Source: Eubacteriales bacterium (GTDB taxonomy: Bacteria > Bacillota > Clostridia > Christensenellales > CAG-138). From it: 8,276 bases of DNA. Below the pieces are notes generated by a model. That model was not told where the DNA came from, ran no database searches, and was given only the letters and a program-made list of their open reading frames with translations. The translations under genes were made by a program, and so were the position numbers. This document shows, piece by piece, positions 1-6,417 of this stretch (positions are counted from its first letter, which is position 1; each line of letters starts with the position of its first letter). The stretch lies in contig JAQVML010000041.1 of NCBI GenBank assembly GCA_028703645.1, positions 1 to 8,276 on the forward strand, in the 5' to 3' direction.

Positions 1-170
1 TAATCAATTTTAACTAATGCTTCCAGACGCTGATTGATGATATAGAACATAGCAACATTTGCTAATGTCTAGCGCTTTCAAACTATCGCTCATCCCAACA
101 AACAACAAATAAACAGCAGGTAGTAGGTTTTGAGGCAATTATGTGTCCAAGAATGATTCTCAAGATACGC
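1..170. other. AT-rich intergenic stretch without a recognisable gene
   Basis: No convincing coding frame, tRNA or mobile-element end is visible here. Base composition is clearly more AT-rich than the genes to the right. A small perfect hairpin (TAGCAA, loop CAT, TTGCTA) lies at 50-64, and the block AGCGCTTTCA at 71-80 matches one half of a CcpA cre site but not the other half. The stretch lies downstream of the 3' end of the minus-strand tRNA gene. Confidence 0.5.
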
Positions 171-196
171 AAAAACCGCCCGAATTGGGCGGTTTC
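171..196 (-). terminator. Intrinsic terminator of the fMet tRNA gene
   Basis: AAACCGCCC at 173-181 and GGGCGGTTT at 187-195 form a 9-bp stem with a 5-nt loop. Read on the minus strand, the stem is followed by a run of T. It starts 5 nt beyond the tRNA 3' end, so it should end the tRNA transcript. The flanking A/T tracts could let it act weakly in the plus direction too. Confidence 0.85.
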
Positions 197-200
197 TTAC

Positions 201-276
<76 letters not shown>

Positions 277-303
277 ACATTCGTCTTTCGACGTGCAAAA
301 AGT

Positions 304-332
304 AATATACCACACAGCATGAGCAAAGTCAA
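304..332 (-). promoter_or_regulatory. Sigma-A promoter of the tRNA-fMet gene
   Basis: On the minus strand, TTGACT (complement of 327-332) and TATATT (complement of 304-309) are separated by exactly 17 nt. Transcription would start near 297, about 20 nt before the mature tRNA 5' end. This near-consensus promoter fits a highly expressed stable-RNA gene. Confidence 0.88.
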
Positions 333-426
333 CCCCGAAACGAGAATTAGCGAAGAAGAGAATGCGTTGGGATGGATGAGTATCAAATGAAGACGGCGAA
401 CTTAAGCGTTTTTTGCTATTTAAGTA

Positions 427-455
427 TTGCGAAAACGGGCGGCGTCTGCAATAAT
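427..455 (+). promoter_or_regulatory. Probable promoter of the msmK-like ATPase leader
   Basis: TTGCGA (427-432) and AATAAT (450-455) are 17 nt apart, and TG at 447-448 makes an extended -10. The start would be near 462, leaving a leader of about 195 nt. An imperfect inverted repeat (CTTAA 401-405 / TTAAG 420-424) sits just upstream of the -35 and could be a regulator site, but it is short. TATAAG at 455-460 is an alternative -10. Confidence 0.55.
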
Positions 456-483
456 ATAAGAAGCATTTCTCTGTATTCCTGCG

Positions 484-645
484 CGCGGGGTTTACTCCAC
501 TTCTTATTCACCGCGACGCTAAATAAAGGAGGGATACCCATCCGCAAGGCTTGCGGTGCAGCAGTGTGGAGACCTGCTGTAATGCGACCGTCACATCATC
601 GGACGGTTGCGAGTTGGGCGATGAGCGAACGCTGCGCCTGATGAA
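484..645 (+). ncRNA. Structured 5' leader upstream of the sugar ABC ATPase (candidate cis-regulatory RNA)
   Basis: Several hairpins follow one another: CGCGG 484-488 / CCGCG 511-515; GGAGGG 528-533 / CCCATCC 537-543 with a bulged A; CCGCAA 542-547 / TTGCGG 551-556; CAGCAG 559-564 / CTGCTG 574-579, extendable by two pairs; GCGACCGTC 584-592 / GACGGTTGC 602-610, nine pairs including one G.T; and GGGCG 616-620 / CGCCT 635-639 enclosing AGCG/CGCT. The second and third share bases and would be alternatives. The last arm ends 17 nt before the ATG. Conserved-structure RNAs upstream of malK-type genes have been described (the malK motifs), so this may belong to one of them, but I cannot match it to a specific family from memory. 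A ligand-binding role is inference. Confidence 0.55.
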
Positions 646-656
646 GCCAAGAAACT

Positions 657-1775
657 ATGGCAAACGTAACACTCAAGAACATCAAGAAGATCTACGACAA
701 AAACGTGGTCGCGGTGCAAGAGTTCTCTCTTGAAATCGCGGACAAAGAGTTCGTCGTACTCGTCGGGCCGTCCGGCTGCGGCAAGTCGACCACTCTGCGC
801 ATGATCGCCGGTTTGGAAGAGATCACCGAGGGTGAACTCTACATTGGCGATCGACTCGTCAACGACGTTGCTCCCAAAGATCGCGATATCGCGATGGTCT
901 TCCAGAACTACGCGCTCTATCCGCACATGACTGTGTATGAAAACATGGCGTTCGGACTCAAGCTGCGCAAAGTTCCCAAGGTTGAGATCGACGAGAAGGT
1001 CAAGGAAGCGGCTGAAATCCTCGGCATCACCGAATACCTCCAGAGAAAGCCCAAGGCGCTCTCCGGCGGCCAGAGACAGCGTGTTGCCATCGGTCGCGCA
1101 ATCGTGCGCCATCCGCAGGTGTTCCTCATGGACGAGCCGCTGAGTAACCTCGACGCCAAGCTGCGCAACCAGATGCGCGCAGAGCTCATCAAACTGCGTC
1201 AAAACGTCAACACCACGTTTGTGTACGTTACCCATGATCAGACCGAAGCCATGACGCTGGGCGATCGTATCGTCATCATGAAAGACGGCTTTATCCAGCA
1301 GATCGGCACGCCGCAGGAAGTATTCAATCATCCGTCGAACTTGTTCGTTGCGGGATTCATCGGTTCTCCGCAGATGAACTTCTTCGATGCGGAACTTTCC
1401 ATCGAGAATGGCAGATATGTCGTTCGCATGGAAGGCGCGGTTATCGACATGCCGGAAGACATCCAAAAGACGCTCAAGGCGAAGAACGAGCAGCCCAAGA
1501 AGATCGCGCTTGGCATCCGTCCCGAACACATTGTGCTCACCGACGCGAGCCACAAGGGCGCAGTCCCCGCGAAGGTGGATGTATCCGAAATGATGGGCAG
1601 CGAGCTGTTTGTCCACGTAACGGCCGTTGGCAAGGATTGCGTCCTGCGCATTGCCACCATCGACCTGCCGCATGAAAACCGCCTCGGATTCAAGTTTGGC
1701 GATCAGCTGTATTTCACATTCGACGGTGCGCTTGCGCACATCTTCGATCCCGAAACCGGCAAGAACCTGCTGTAA
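657..1775 (+). CDS. msmK: Sugar ABC importer ATP-binding protein (MsmK/UgpC/MalK family)
   Basis: This cytoplasmic ATPase powers carbohydrate importers (CUT1 type) by hydrolysing ATP while bound to two membrane permeases. All nucleotide-binding motifs are intact: Walker A GPSGCGKST (37-45), Q-loop Q83, signature LSGGQ (135-139), Walker B VFLMDE (155-160) and switch His193. A C-terminal OB-fold/TOBE regulatory domain fills about 236-370, and the total of 372 aa is normal for MalK/MsmK. The start gives the family-typical MANVTLKNIKKIY, although no Shine-Dalgarno lies just before it. No permease or binding-protein gene is adjacent and a strong terminator follows at once. That suggests a shared ATPase serving several importers encoded elsewhere, as known for MsmK in other Bacillota. 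Which sugars are carried cannot be told. Confidence 0.93.
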   Translation: MANVTLKNIKKIYDKNVVAVQEFSLEIADKEFVVLVGPSGCGKSTTLRMIAGLEEITEGELYIGDRLVNDVAPKDRDIAMVFQNYALYPHMTVYENMAFGLKLRKVPKVEIDEKVKEAAEILGITEYLQRKPKALSGGQRQRVAIGRAIVRHPQVFLMDEPLSNLDAKLRNQMRAELIKLRQNVNTTFVYVTHDQTEAMTLGDRIVIMKDGFIQQIGTPQEVFNHPSNLFVAGFIGSPQMNFFDAELSIENGRYVVRMEGAVIDMPEDIQKTLKAKNEQPKKIALGIRPEHIVLTDASHKGAVPAKVDVSEMMGSELFVHVTAVGKDCVLRIATIDLPHENRLGFKFGDQLYFTFDGALAHIFDPETGKNLL

Positions 1776-1793
1776 TTCCAACAACCGAGTCCC

Positions 1794-1824
1794 AAGCGCT
1801 CCCGTTTTTCGGGAGCGCTTTTTT
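1794..1824 (+). terminator. Strong intrinsic terminator after the ABC ATPase gene
   Basis: AAGCGCTCCCG (1794-1804) and CGGGAGCGCTT (1810-1820) form a perfect 11-bp stem with a TTTTT loop, followed directly by more T residues. It isolates the ATPase gene as a single-gene transcript. Confidence 0.95.
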
Positions 1825-1857
1825 GCGCAAAAATCACAATTATAGCCGTTGCCACTC

Positions 1858-1886
1858 TATTCAAAGGCGTAATCTTTTGCTAGAAT
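1858..1886 (+). promoter_or_regulatory. Possible extended -10 promoter for yedF
   Basis: TAGAAT (1881-1886) is preceded by TGC, an extended -10. The -35 region at 1858-1863 (TATTCA) is poor. Transcription would start about 50 nt before the yedF ATG. Position between a terminator and the gene supports it. Confidence 0.5.
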
Positions 1887-1940
1887 AATGAAAGAGTGAA
1901 CCGCCACAATACGGCGCGTTTTGAAAGGGGAAGAGCAACG

Positions 1941-2528
1941 ATGCAGATCGATGCAAGGGGCAAGGCTTGCCCGCAGCCTGTGATCATGGCGAAAAAGGAG
2001 ATCGACGGCGGTTGCCGCGATTTAACGGTATTGGTCGATAACCGCACGGCGGTGGAAAACCTCACGCGGCTCGGAAATTCCGCGGGGATGACCGTCGCCA
2101 GTGGGGAAAGCGGCGGCAGTCTGTTCGTTCGCCTGACCGGAGAAGGCAAGATTGTAGAAAACCCGGTCATCGCCTGCCCGACCACCGGAAACGGGTATGC
2201 CGTGTTTGTCGGCAAGGACGTCGTCGGTGCCGGTGCGCGTGAGCTGGGGTATAACCTCATGAAGATGGCGCTTTACACGCTTGCGCAAGGCGACAGCGTG
2301 CCCGCATACGTTCTCTTTATGAACGACGGCGTGAAGCTGCCCGCGGGTGAGGAGCAGCAGGTGATCGACAACCTCATGACGCTGTTGGAAAAAGGCAGCA
2401 TCATTCTGGTCTGCGGAACGTGTTTGAATTACTATGGAATCGCGGATCGGCTCAAGGTCGGCACCGTGAGCAACATGTACGACATCATGAGTGCTATGCA
2501 GCGCGCGGACAAAGTGATCACGCTGTAA
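1941..2528 (+). CDS. yedF: Selenium-metabolism-associated protein YedF (TusA domain plus DsrE-like domain)
   Basis: The 195-aa protein joins an N-terminal TusA-like fold (about 1-70), with the typical DARGKACPQPV stretch and the CPxP cysteine at C10, to a C-terminal DsrE/F-like domain (about 85-195) carrying a CGTC pair (C158, C161). TusA-type cysteines carry persulfide sulfur. In this subfamily they are linked by genome context to selenium donation or selenoprotein-making organisms, but the biochemical role is not settled. I chose the ATG at 1941 because AAAGGGGAAG lies 8-17 nt upstream and the domain begins there. An upstream GTG at 1896 would add 15 unrelated residues. The next gene, a DUF3343 protein, starts 1 nt after the stop, so the two are probably translationally coupled. 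No selD, selA or selenoprotein gene is in view. Confidence 0.88.
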   Translation: MQIDARGKACPQPVIMAKKEIDGGCRDLTVLVDNRTAVENLTRLGNSAGMTVASGESGGSLFVRLTGEGKIVENPVIACPTTGNGYAVFVGKDVVGAGARELGYNLMKMALYTLAQGDSVPAYVLFMNDGVKLPAGEEQQVIDNLMTLLEKGSIILVCGTCLNYYGIADRLKVGTVSNMYDIMSAMQRADKVITL

Positions 2529-2529
2529 A

Positions 2530-2796
2530 ATGGAACACTACTGGCTTTTCGCGTTCGATTCTCCGCACGCGGCGATCTCCGCGCAGCGGTTGCTCTCCTC
2601 TTGCGGCGCGGTAGTGATGCCGACGCTGAGGAGCATTACCGCAAGTTGCGGCATGTCCCTGCGCCTGCGGGACGAGGCGATTGAACAGGCGAAGGGAATC
2701 ATGCAGGCGTCTTCGATCGATCCCGCGCTCTACCGCCTGTATCGCGTGGAGCAGGAGGGGAAAGAGACAAGGTGTACGCTGGTTGAAATGGAATAG
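2530..2796 (+). CDS. DUF3343 family small protein, putative Se/S carrier
   Basis: This 88-aa soluble protein has the DUF3343 pattern: an N-terminal strand with YWLFAFDSPHAA, then a helix, then the conserved Cys motif ITASCGMSLRL around C40. A second cysteine (C25) lies in LLSSCG. The family is often encoded next to YedF, as here, and is thought to carry sulfur or selenium on its cysteine. That role comes from context and is not proven. There is one nucleotide between the yedF stop and this ATG and no clear Shine-Dalgarno, so translation probably relies on ribosomes finishing yedF. A terminator follows 8 nt after the stop, ending the two-gene unit. Confidence 0.82.
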   Translation: MEHYWLFAFDSPHAAISAQRLLSSCGAVVMPTLRSITASCGMSLRLRDEAIEQAKGIMQASSIDPALYRLYRVEQEGKETRCTLVEME

Positions 2797-2803
2797 AAGC
2801 AAC

Positions 2804-2831
2804 AAACCCGCCTAATAAATGGCGGGTTTTT
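2804..2831 (+). terminator. Intrinsic terminator after yedF-DUF3343
   Basis: AAACCCGCC (2804-2812) and GGCGGGTTT (2821-2829) form a 9-bp stem with an 8-nt AT loop, followed by T residues to 2831. Confidence 0.92.
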
Positions 2832-2903
2832 GTATCTTTACCCTACTCTTTCATCAGCCGTAGTTACCTCCGCAAAAAGTAGTAAATATTTTCAAGAGAT
2901 ACA

Positions 2904-2932
2904 TTGACAGGCGAGGTATATACTGTTAAGAT
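2904..2932 (+). promoter_or_regulatory. Consensus sigma-A promoter of the padR operon
   Basis: A perfect TTGACA (2904-2909) and TAAGAT (2927-2932) are 17 nt apart, with TG at 2924-2925 giving an extended -10. Transcription should start near 2939, about 22 nt before the padR start. A strong promoter covered by a dyad fits tight repression. Confidence 0.9.
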
Positions 2933-2938
2933 ATACCT
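2914..2938 (+). promoter_or_regulatory. Inverted repeat over the padR promoter, likely PadR operator
   Basis: AGGTATAT (2914-2921) and ATATACCT (2931-2938) are exact inverted copies 9 nt apart. They cover the spacer and the -10 element. PadR proteins are dimers that commonly repress their own promoter by binding such TA-rich dyads. Binding by the PadR encoded next door is inference from position. Confidence 0.7.
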
Positions 2939-2960
2939 GCAAACGGAAAGGAGGTGCGCC

Positions 2961-3308
2961 ATGTCCGTTGCATCGGAACTCATCCGTGGGAATACGGAAA
3001 CGATCATCCTGGCGCAGTTGATGAAAGGCGATGGCTATGGTTACATGGTCAACAAAGCGATTTTTAACTTGACGGGGGGAAAGTTTGAGCTGAAGGAAGC
3101 GACGCTGTATACGGCGTTTCGGAGGCTTGAGGACGCGGGCTGCATCGTCTCGTACTGGGGGGACGAGACGACTGGCGCGCGGCGCAGATACTACTCCATC
3201 ACCGATCTTGGGAGAGAATCGTATCGACTGCGAAAAAAGGAATGGGAGACTGCGGAAGCAGTGATTGACAAGCTATTGGCTGAAGGAGAAAAAGGGGTAT
3301 CCAAATGA
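2961..3308 (+). CDS. PadR family transcriptional regulator
   Basis: This is a 115-aa winged-helix DNA-binding protein of the short PadR type. The helix pair around MKGDGYGYMVNKAI (21-34), the recognition helix near LKEATLYTAFRRLEDAG (44-60) and the wing RRRYYSITDLG (74-84) are all present, followed by a C-terminal dimerisation helix. The start at 2961 sits behind a strong AAAGGAGGTG (2947-2956). An in-frame TTG at 2904 is the -35 box itself and cannot be the start. The gene overlaps the next by 4 nt (ATGA), so it is coupled to the membrane protein that follows. PadR genes with HAAS-domain membrane proteins and DUF4097 proteins are a common Bacillota arrangement. The inducing signal is unknown, with envelope stress a usual guess. 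Confidence 0.92.
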   Translation: MSVASELIRGNTETIILAQLMKGDGYGYMVNKAIFNLTGGKFELKEATLYTAFRRLEDAGCIVSYWGDETTGARRRYYSITDLGRESYRLRKKEWETAEAVIDKLLAEGEKGVSK

Positions 3309-3934
3309 ACGAGAAATTAAGACATTATATTGATGACCTTTTTGCAAATGCGCCTTCTACGGTGCGCGCGGTGGAACTCAAAGAGGAGCTGTATCAGAAC
3401 CTCACCGATAAGTACAACGACCTCATCGCGGAAGGAAAGAGCGAAGAGTCTGCGTTTAACATCGCGATTGCGAGCATTGGTGATGTGGACAGCCTGATCT
3501 CCGGGTTAAGCGGGGAGAAACGGACCGTCAACGAGAAGGAGAGAAAACGCTCCGCCTTGATAACCGCAATTGCGATTTCTCTCTACATTCTGAGCCCGGT
3601 GCCCGTCATTGCGCTGCAGGATGAAATAGGGATGATCTTCCTCTTCCTCTTCGCCGCGGTCGCAACCGCGATGCTGATTTACAACGGCATCACTCACGAA
3701 CGCTATGTGAAAACGGATGACACCATGGTGGAAGACTTCAAAGAATGGAAGCAGAACAGCAAGCAGAAGAACAAAGCGGTGGAAGCCATTATCGGCTCGT
3801 TCTGGCTCATCGCGGTCTGCGTTTACATCGTGGTCAGCTTCATGACCGGAGCCTGGCACATTACATGGATTATCTTTTTGATCGCGGCTGCAATTTCTTC
3901 CATGATTAAAGGGTTATTCATGCTCAAACAATAA
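3305..3934 (+). CDS. HAAS-domain (permease prefix / DUF1700-like) membrane protein
   Basis: The 209-aa protein starts with a soluble helical domain (about 1-75) of the HAAS / permease-prefix type: an MNEKLRHYIDDLF-like opening, a helix with VELKEELYQNLTDKYNDL, and the AFNIAIASIGDVDSLI segment. Four likely membrane helices follow at about 83-104, 108-127, 159-180 and 184-206, with a charged cytoplasmic or external loop between the second and third. Such proteins are regularly co-encoded with short PadR regulators and may link a membrane signal to repressor function, but no biochemical activity is established. It overlaps padR by 4 nt and lies 19 nt before the DUF4097 gene. Confidence 0.85.
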   Translation: MNEKLRHYIDDLFANAPSTVRAVELKEELYQNLTDKYNDLIAEGKSEESAFNIAIASIGDVDSLISGLSGEKRTVNEKERKRSALITAIAISLYILSPVPVIALQDEIGMIFLFLFAAVATAMLIYNGITHERYVKTDDTMVEDFKEWKQNSKQKNKAVEAIIGSFWLIAVCVYIVVSFMTGAWHITWIIFLIAAAISSMIKGLFMLKQ

Positions 3935-3953
3935 CGGGGGATAGAGAAACACT

Positions 3954-4937
3954 ATGAAAGCAGCAGGTATTATTCGAATCATCGTCGGCCTCGTGATCGC
4001 GGTACTGCTCACCGCAATCCTGGTCGTGCTACTCACGGGCAACAACATTTTTTCACGGTTTGGTTGGAACAACGACTGGATCGATCGCTTTACGGATCGA
4101 ACGACTTATAGTTCCGGCGGCGTCAACGAAGACTCCAACGATGTTATGGTATCGGATAAAGCGAGCGTAGACGCAACCAACATCAAGAAGATCAAGATCG
4201 ACTGGGTCGCGGGCAGCGTCAATCTGCGCGTTGGCACGGGCAATGAGATCGTCTTCTCCGAGTCGTCCTATCGCAACCTGACCGACAAGCAGAAGATGCG
4301 TTACTCGATCTCCGACAGCGGTGTGCTCGAGATTCACTTCCGCGCAGATCTCGATAACATCTTCAACTGGTTCCGCTTGGATGCCAATATGCCGGAAAAG
4401 ACGCTGACCGTGGATGTGCCGGCATCGCTGATGGCTCAGCTCGAAAAGCTGGAGATCGAGACCGTTTCCTCAAACATCGACCTCTCCGGCGTCTATGGAA
4501 CGAAGACCGATCTTTCCACCGTCTCCGGCGCGATCCATTGCGCGGATATTTCGACGCAGGAAGTGGAGCTCTCCACCACGAGCGGTGCTATCGTTTGCGA
4601 GAATACCACGGCGGACAAAATCGAGATCGACAACGTCAGCGGCAGCATTCTTGCCGAAGGCGAGTTCCAGCAGGTGAAGGCGGACACCGTCTCCGGCGAA
4701 ATCAAGCTCGCGTTTGCAAACCAGCCGGAGAACATTTCGGCGCATTCCGTGAGCGGCAATATTCAGATTGCCTTGCCGGAAGGCGCGAACTTCTCCGCAA
4801 AGTTGGACACCGTCAGCGGTACGTTGAGCTGCGCGTTTGCGGGAACGCTTGGCAGCGATCTTGTCGTCGTCGGTGACGGAGAAGCGGTGTACCGTTTCAG
4901 CACCGTCAGCGGAAACCTCGAAATCGAGAAAAACTAA
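3954..4937 (+). CDS. Membrane-anchored DUF4097 family beta-repeat protein
   Basis: A single N-terminal membrane helix (about 6-28) lacks a clear cleavage site, so the 327-aa protein is probably anchored with its bulk outside. After a linker, residues about 78-325 form DUF4097-type beta repeats. The turn motif VSG/TSG/VSS recurs at 171, 190, 209, 228, 246, 266, 287 and 318, a period of 18-21 residues with a longer last interval, as expected for rungs of a beta-solenoid. There are no obvious catalytic residues. DUF4097 proteins commonly close PadR/HAAS operons and are thought to act as adhesin-like or envelope-stress components. It has only a G-rich Shine-Dalgarno-like stretch (GGGGGA, 3936-3941), rather far from the ATG. 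Confidence 0.85.
   Translation: MKAAGIIRIIVGLVIAVLLTAILVVLLTGNNIFSRFGWNNDWIDRFTDRTTYSSGGVNEDSNDVMVSDKASVDATNIKKIKIDWVAGSVNLRVGTGNEIVFSESSYRNLTDKQKMRYSISDSGVLEIHFRADLDNIFNWFRLDANMPEKTLTVDVPASLMAQLEKLEIETVSSNIDLSGVYGTKTDLSTVSGAIHCADISTQEVELSTTSGAIVCENTTADKIEIDNVSGSILAEGEFQQVKADTVSGEIKLAFANQPENISAHSVSGNIQIALPEGANFSAKLDTVSGTLSCAFAGTLGSDLVVVGDGEAVYRFSTVSGNLEIEKN
4458..4922 (+). repeat. Tandem degenerate coding repeats of the DUF4097 beta rungs
   Basis: Variants of ACCGTCTCCGGC or ACCGTCAGCGG recur about every 54-63 bases, each encoding the TVSG turn of one rung. There are eight units including a degenerate first (VSS) and a TSG unit. Divergence between units shows an old duplication, constrained at protein level. 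Confidence 0.75.
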
Positions 4938-4962
4938 GTAAGTTCAACAAATATGCGTTTGC

Positions 4963-4997
4963 GCGTCGGCGGGTAACTGCCGACGCAATTCTTTTTT
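4963..4997 (+). terminator. Probable terminator of the padR operon
   Basis: GCGTCGGC (4963-4970) and GCCGACGC (4979-4986) form an 8-bp GC-rich stem. The T run (4992-4997) begins 5 nt after the stem, so termination may be less efficient than at the other sites here. Confidence 0.75.
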
Positions 4998-5062
4998 GGT
5001 TGTTGGAACGGACGAGCCGGAATTCATGTCGCGGATTTTAACGCGATCTGAACGTATTTGCG

Positions 5063-5092
5063 TTTACCGTATGTGCCGCCGCATGATATAAT
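5063..5092 (+). promoter_or_regulatory. Promoter of the galactokinase-family gene
   Basis: A perfect TATAAT (5087-5092) with TG at 5084-5085 forms an extended -10. TTTACC (5063-5068) is a -35 at 18-nt spacing. The start would be near 5099, about 50 nt before the ATG. Confidence 0.75.
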
Positions 5093-5148
5093 TATCGCAA
5101 CGATGCAATGTTGGCTCAATCGATGATACACAGCAGGAGGTTTGCGAA

Positions 5149-6417
5149 ATGCTTCCCATTCAAGCAAAACTGAACAATGGAACACTAGACGACGCACTGC
5201 GGTATTTATATGGCGACGCGGTGGAAGCGCAAAAGCAGAAGTATATCGCGCTGACAAACGCGTTTGAGAGCGCGTTTGGCGAGAGCGACGATGCGGTGCT
5301 GTTTTCCGCACCGGGACGCAGCGAGATCGGCGGCAACCACACCGATCACCAGCTCGGTCGCGTGCTCGCCGCGACGGTCACAATGGACACGCGCGCGGTC
5401 GTTGCGCCCAGAGCGGACAACATCGTTCGCATCCATTCGCAGGGGTATACGCCGCTTTGCGTCTCGCTCGACCACCTGTCGCCGGACTCGACGGAAGAGA
5501 ACGCGAGCGAAGCGCTGGTGCGCGGCATTGCGGAGCGACTCACGCAGACAGGCCGGAGCATTGGCGGGTTTGACGCGGTGACCGCCTCCGATGTGCCAAA
5601 GGGATCGGGGCTTTCTTCCAGCGCGGCGTTTAGCATACTCGTGAGTACCATTTTTTCAGAATTATATAACGATGGTCAGATTTCGCCCGTCGAGCAGGCG
5701 CTCGCGAGCAAATATGCGGAGAACCGGCATTTCGGAAAGCCCAGCGGGCTGATGGATCAGCTTGCTTGCGCCGTTGGCGGCTTTGTCATGATCGATTTTG
5801 AGCAGCCGGATGAGCCGAAAATTGAGAAGATCGAGTGCGATCTCTCCGCGCTGGGCTATGGCATCTGCATCGTCAACTGCGGCGGAAACCACGCGGATTT
5901 GACGCACGAATATGCGGCGGTGACGAAGGATATGCGCGACGTTGCACAGTTCTTTGGAAAAACCGTATTGCGTGAGGTCGAAGAAGCCGGGTTTTATGCG
6001 TCGCTGGGCCAACTGCGAAAGGTCGTGCCCGACCGCGCGATTCTTCGCGCCATGCATTTCTTTGGCGACAACGCGCGCGTGCCCAAACAGGCGGAGGCGT
6101 TGAAGAATCAGGATATCGAAACCTTCCGCCAGCTGATGAACGACAGCGGCAGATCGAGCTTTATGCTGCTGCAAAACGTTTGCCCGACGGACTCTTCCGA
6201 GCGGGGGCTCGCGCTCGCGCTTGCGCTCTCGGAGCGCATGCTGGCGGGAAAAGGCGCCTGGCGTGTACACGGCGGCGGATTTGCGGGCACGATTTTGGCG
6301 CTTGTGCCGCTGGATCTGTTGAGCGCGTATCAGGCGGAAATGGAGCGGGTGTTTGGCCCCGGGTGTTGCTATCGTTTTGCCGTTCGCCCGGTCGGAGGAA
6401 TTAAGATCGGTTCATAA
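5149..6417 (+). CDS. galK: Galactokinase-family sugar kinase (GHMP superfamily)
   Basis: This cytosolic enzyme should phosphorylate galactose or a related sugar at C1 with ATP, the entry step of the Leloir pathway. The three GHMP motifs are present: PGRSEIGGNHTDH (55-67), the phosphate-binding VPKGSGLSSSAA (149-160) and RVHGGGFAGTILAL (372-385). R57, H64, D66, the candidate catalytic D203 in LMDQ and Y255 match galactokinase positions. The residue equal to the usual sugar-contacting Glu (GEHTDY) is Asn63, and the following Tyr is His67. At 422 aa it is somewhat longer than typical GalK (about 390), mainly at the N terminus. The start is fixed by AGCAGGAGG 8 nt upstream of the ATG. It ends with tandem stops TAA TAG. 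No galT or galE is adjacent. Galactose as substrate is probable but not certain. Confidence 0.82.
   Translation: MLPIQAKLNNGTLDDALRYLYGDAVEAQKQKYIALTNAFESAFGESDDAVLFSAPGRSEIGGNHTDHQLGRVLAATVTMDTRAVVAPRADNIVRIHSQGYTPLCVSLDHLSPDSTEENASEALVRGIAERLTQTGRSIGGFDAVTASDVPKGSGLSSSAAFSILVSTIFSELYNDGQISPVEQALASKYAENRHFGKPSGLMDQLACAVGGFVMIDFEQPDEPKIEKIECDLSALGYGICIVNCGGNHADLTHEYAAVTKDMRDVAQFFGKTVLREVEEAGFYASLGQLRKVVPDRAILRAMHFFGDNARVPKQAEALKNQDIETFRQLMNDSGRSSFMLLQNVCPTDSSERGLALALALSERMLAGKGAWRVHGGGFAGTILALVPLDLLSAYQAEMERVFGPGCCYRFAVRPVGGIKIGS

Noticed and set aside
71..80. AGCGCTTTCA as a CcpA catabolite-control site
   Set aside because: Only half of the cre palindrome matches, and no plus-strand promoter is next to it.
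551..733. A 60-codon frame as a leader peptide in the ATPase leader
   Set aside because: It starts 17 nt from the nearest Shine-Dalgarno block, overlaps the ATPase start out of frame and runs through the hairpins with no sensible composition.
591..1784. A 397-codon open frame on the minus strand opposite the ABC ATPase gene, and a similar one at 5662-6270 opposite galK
   Set aside because: The sense-strand genes have complete family motifs. The antisense frames give Arg/Leu/His-rich products with no known motif, as expected from GC-rich codon bias.
1896..1940. Longer YedF from a GTG at 1896
   Set aside because: The extra residues do not belong to the TusA fold, and a good ribosome binding site precedes the ATG at 1941.
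2904..2960. Longer PadR with 19 extra N-terminal residues from a TTG at 2904
   Set aside because: The TTG is the -35 hexamer, transcription begins later, and an ideal ribosome binding site precedes the ATG at 2961.
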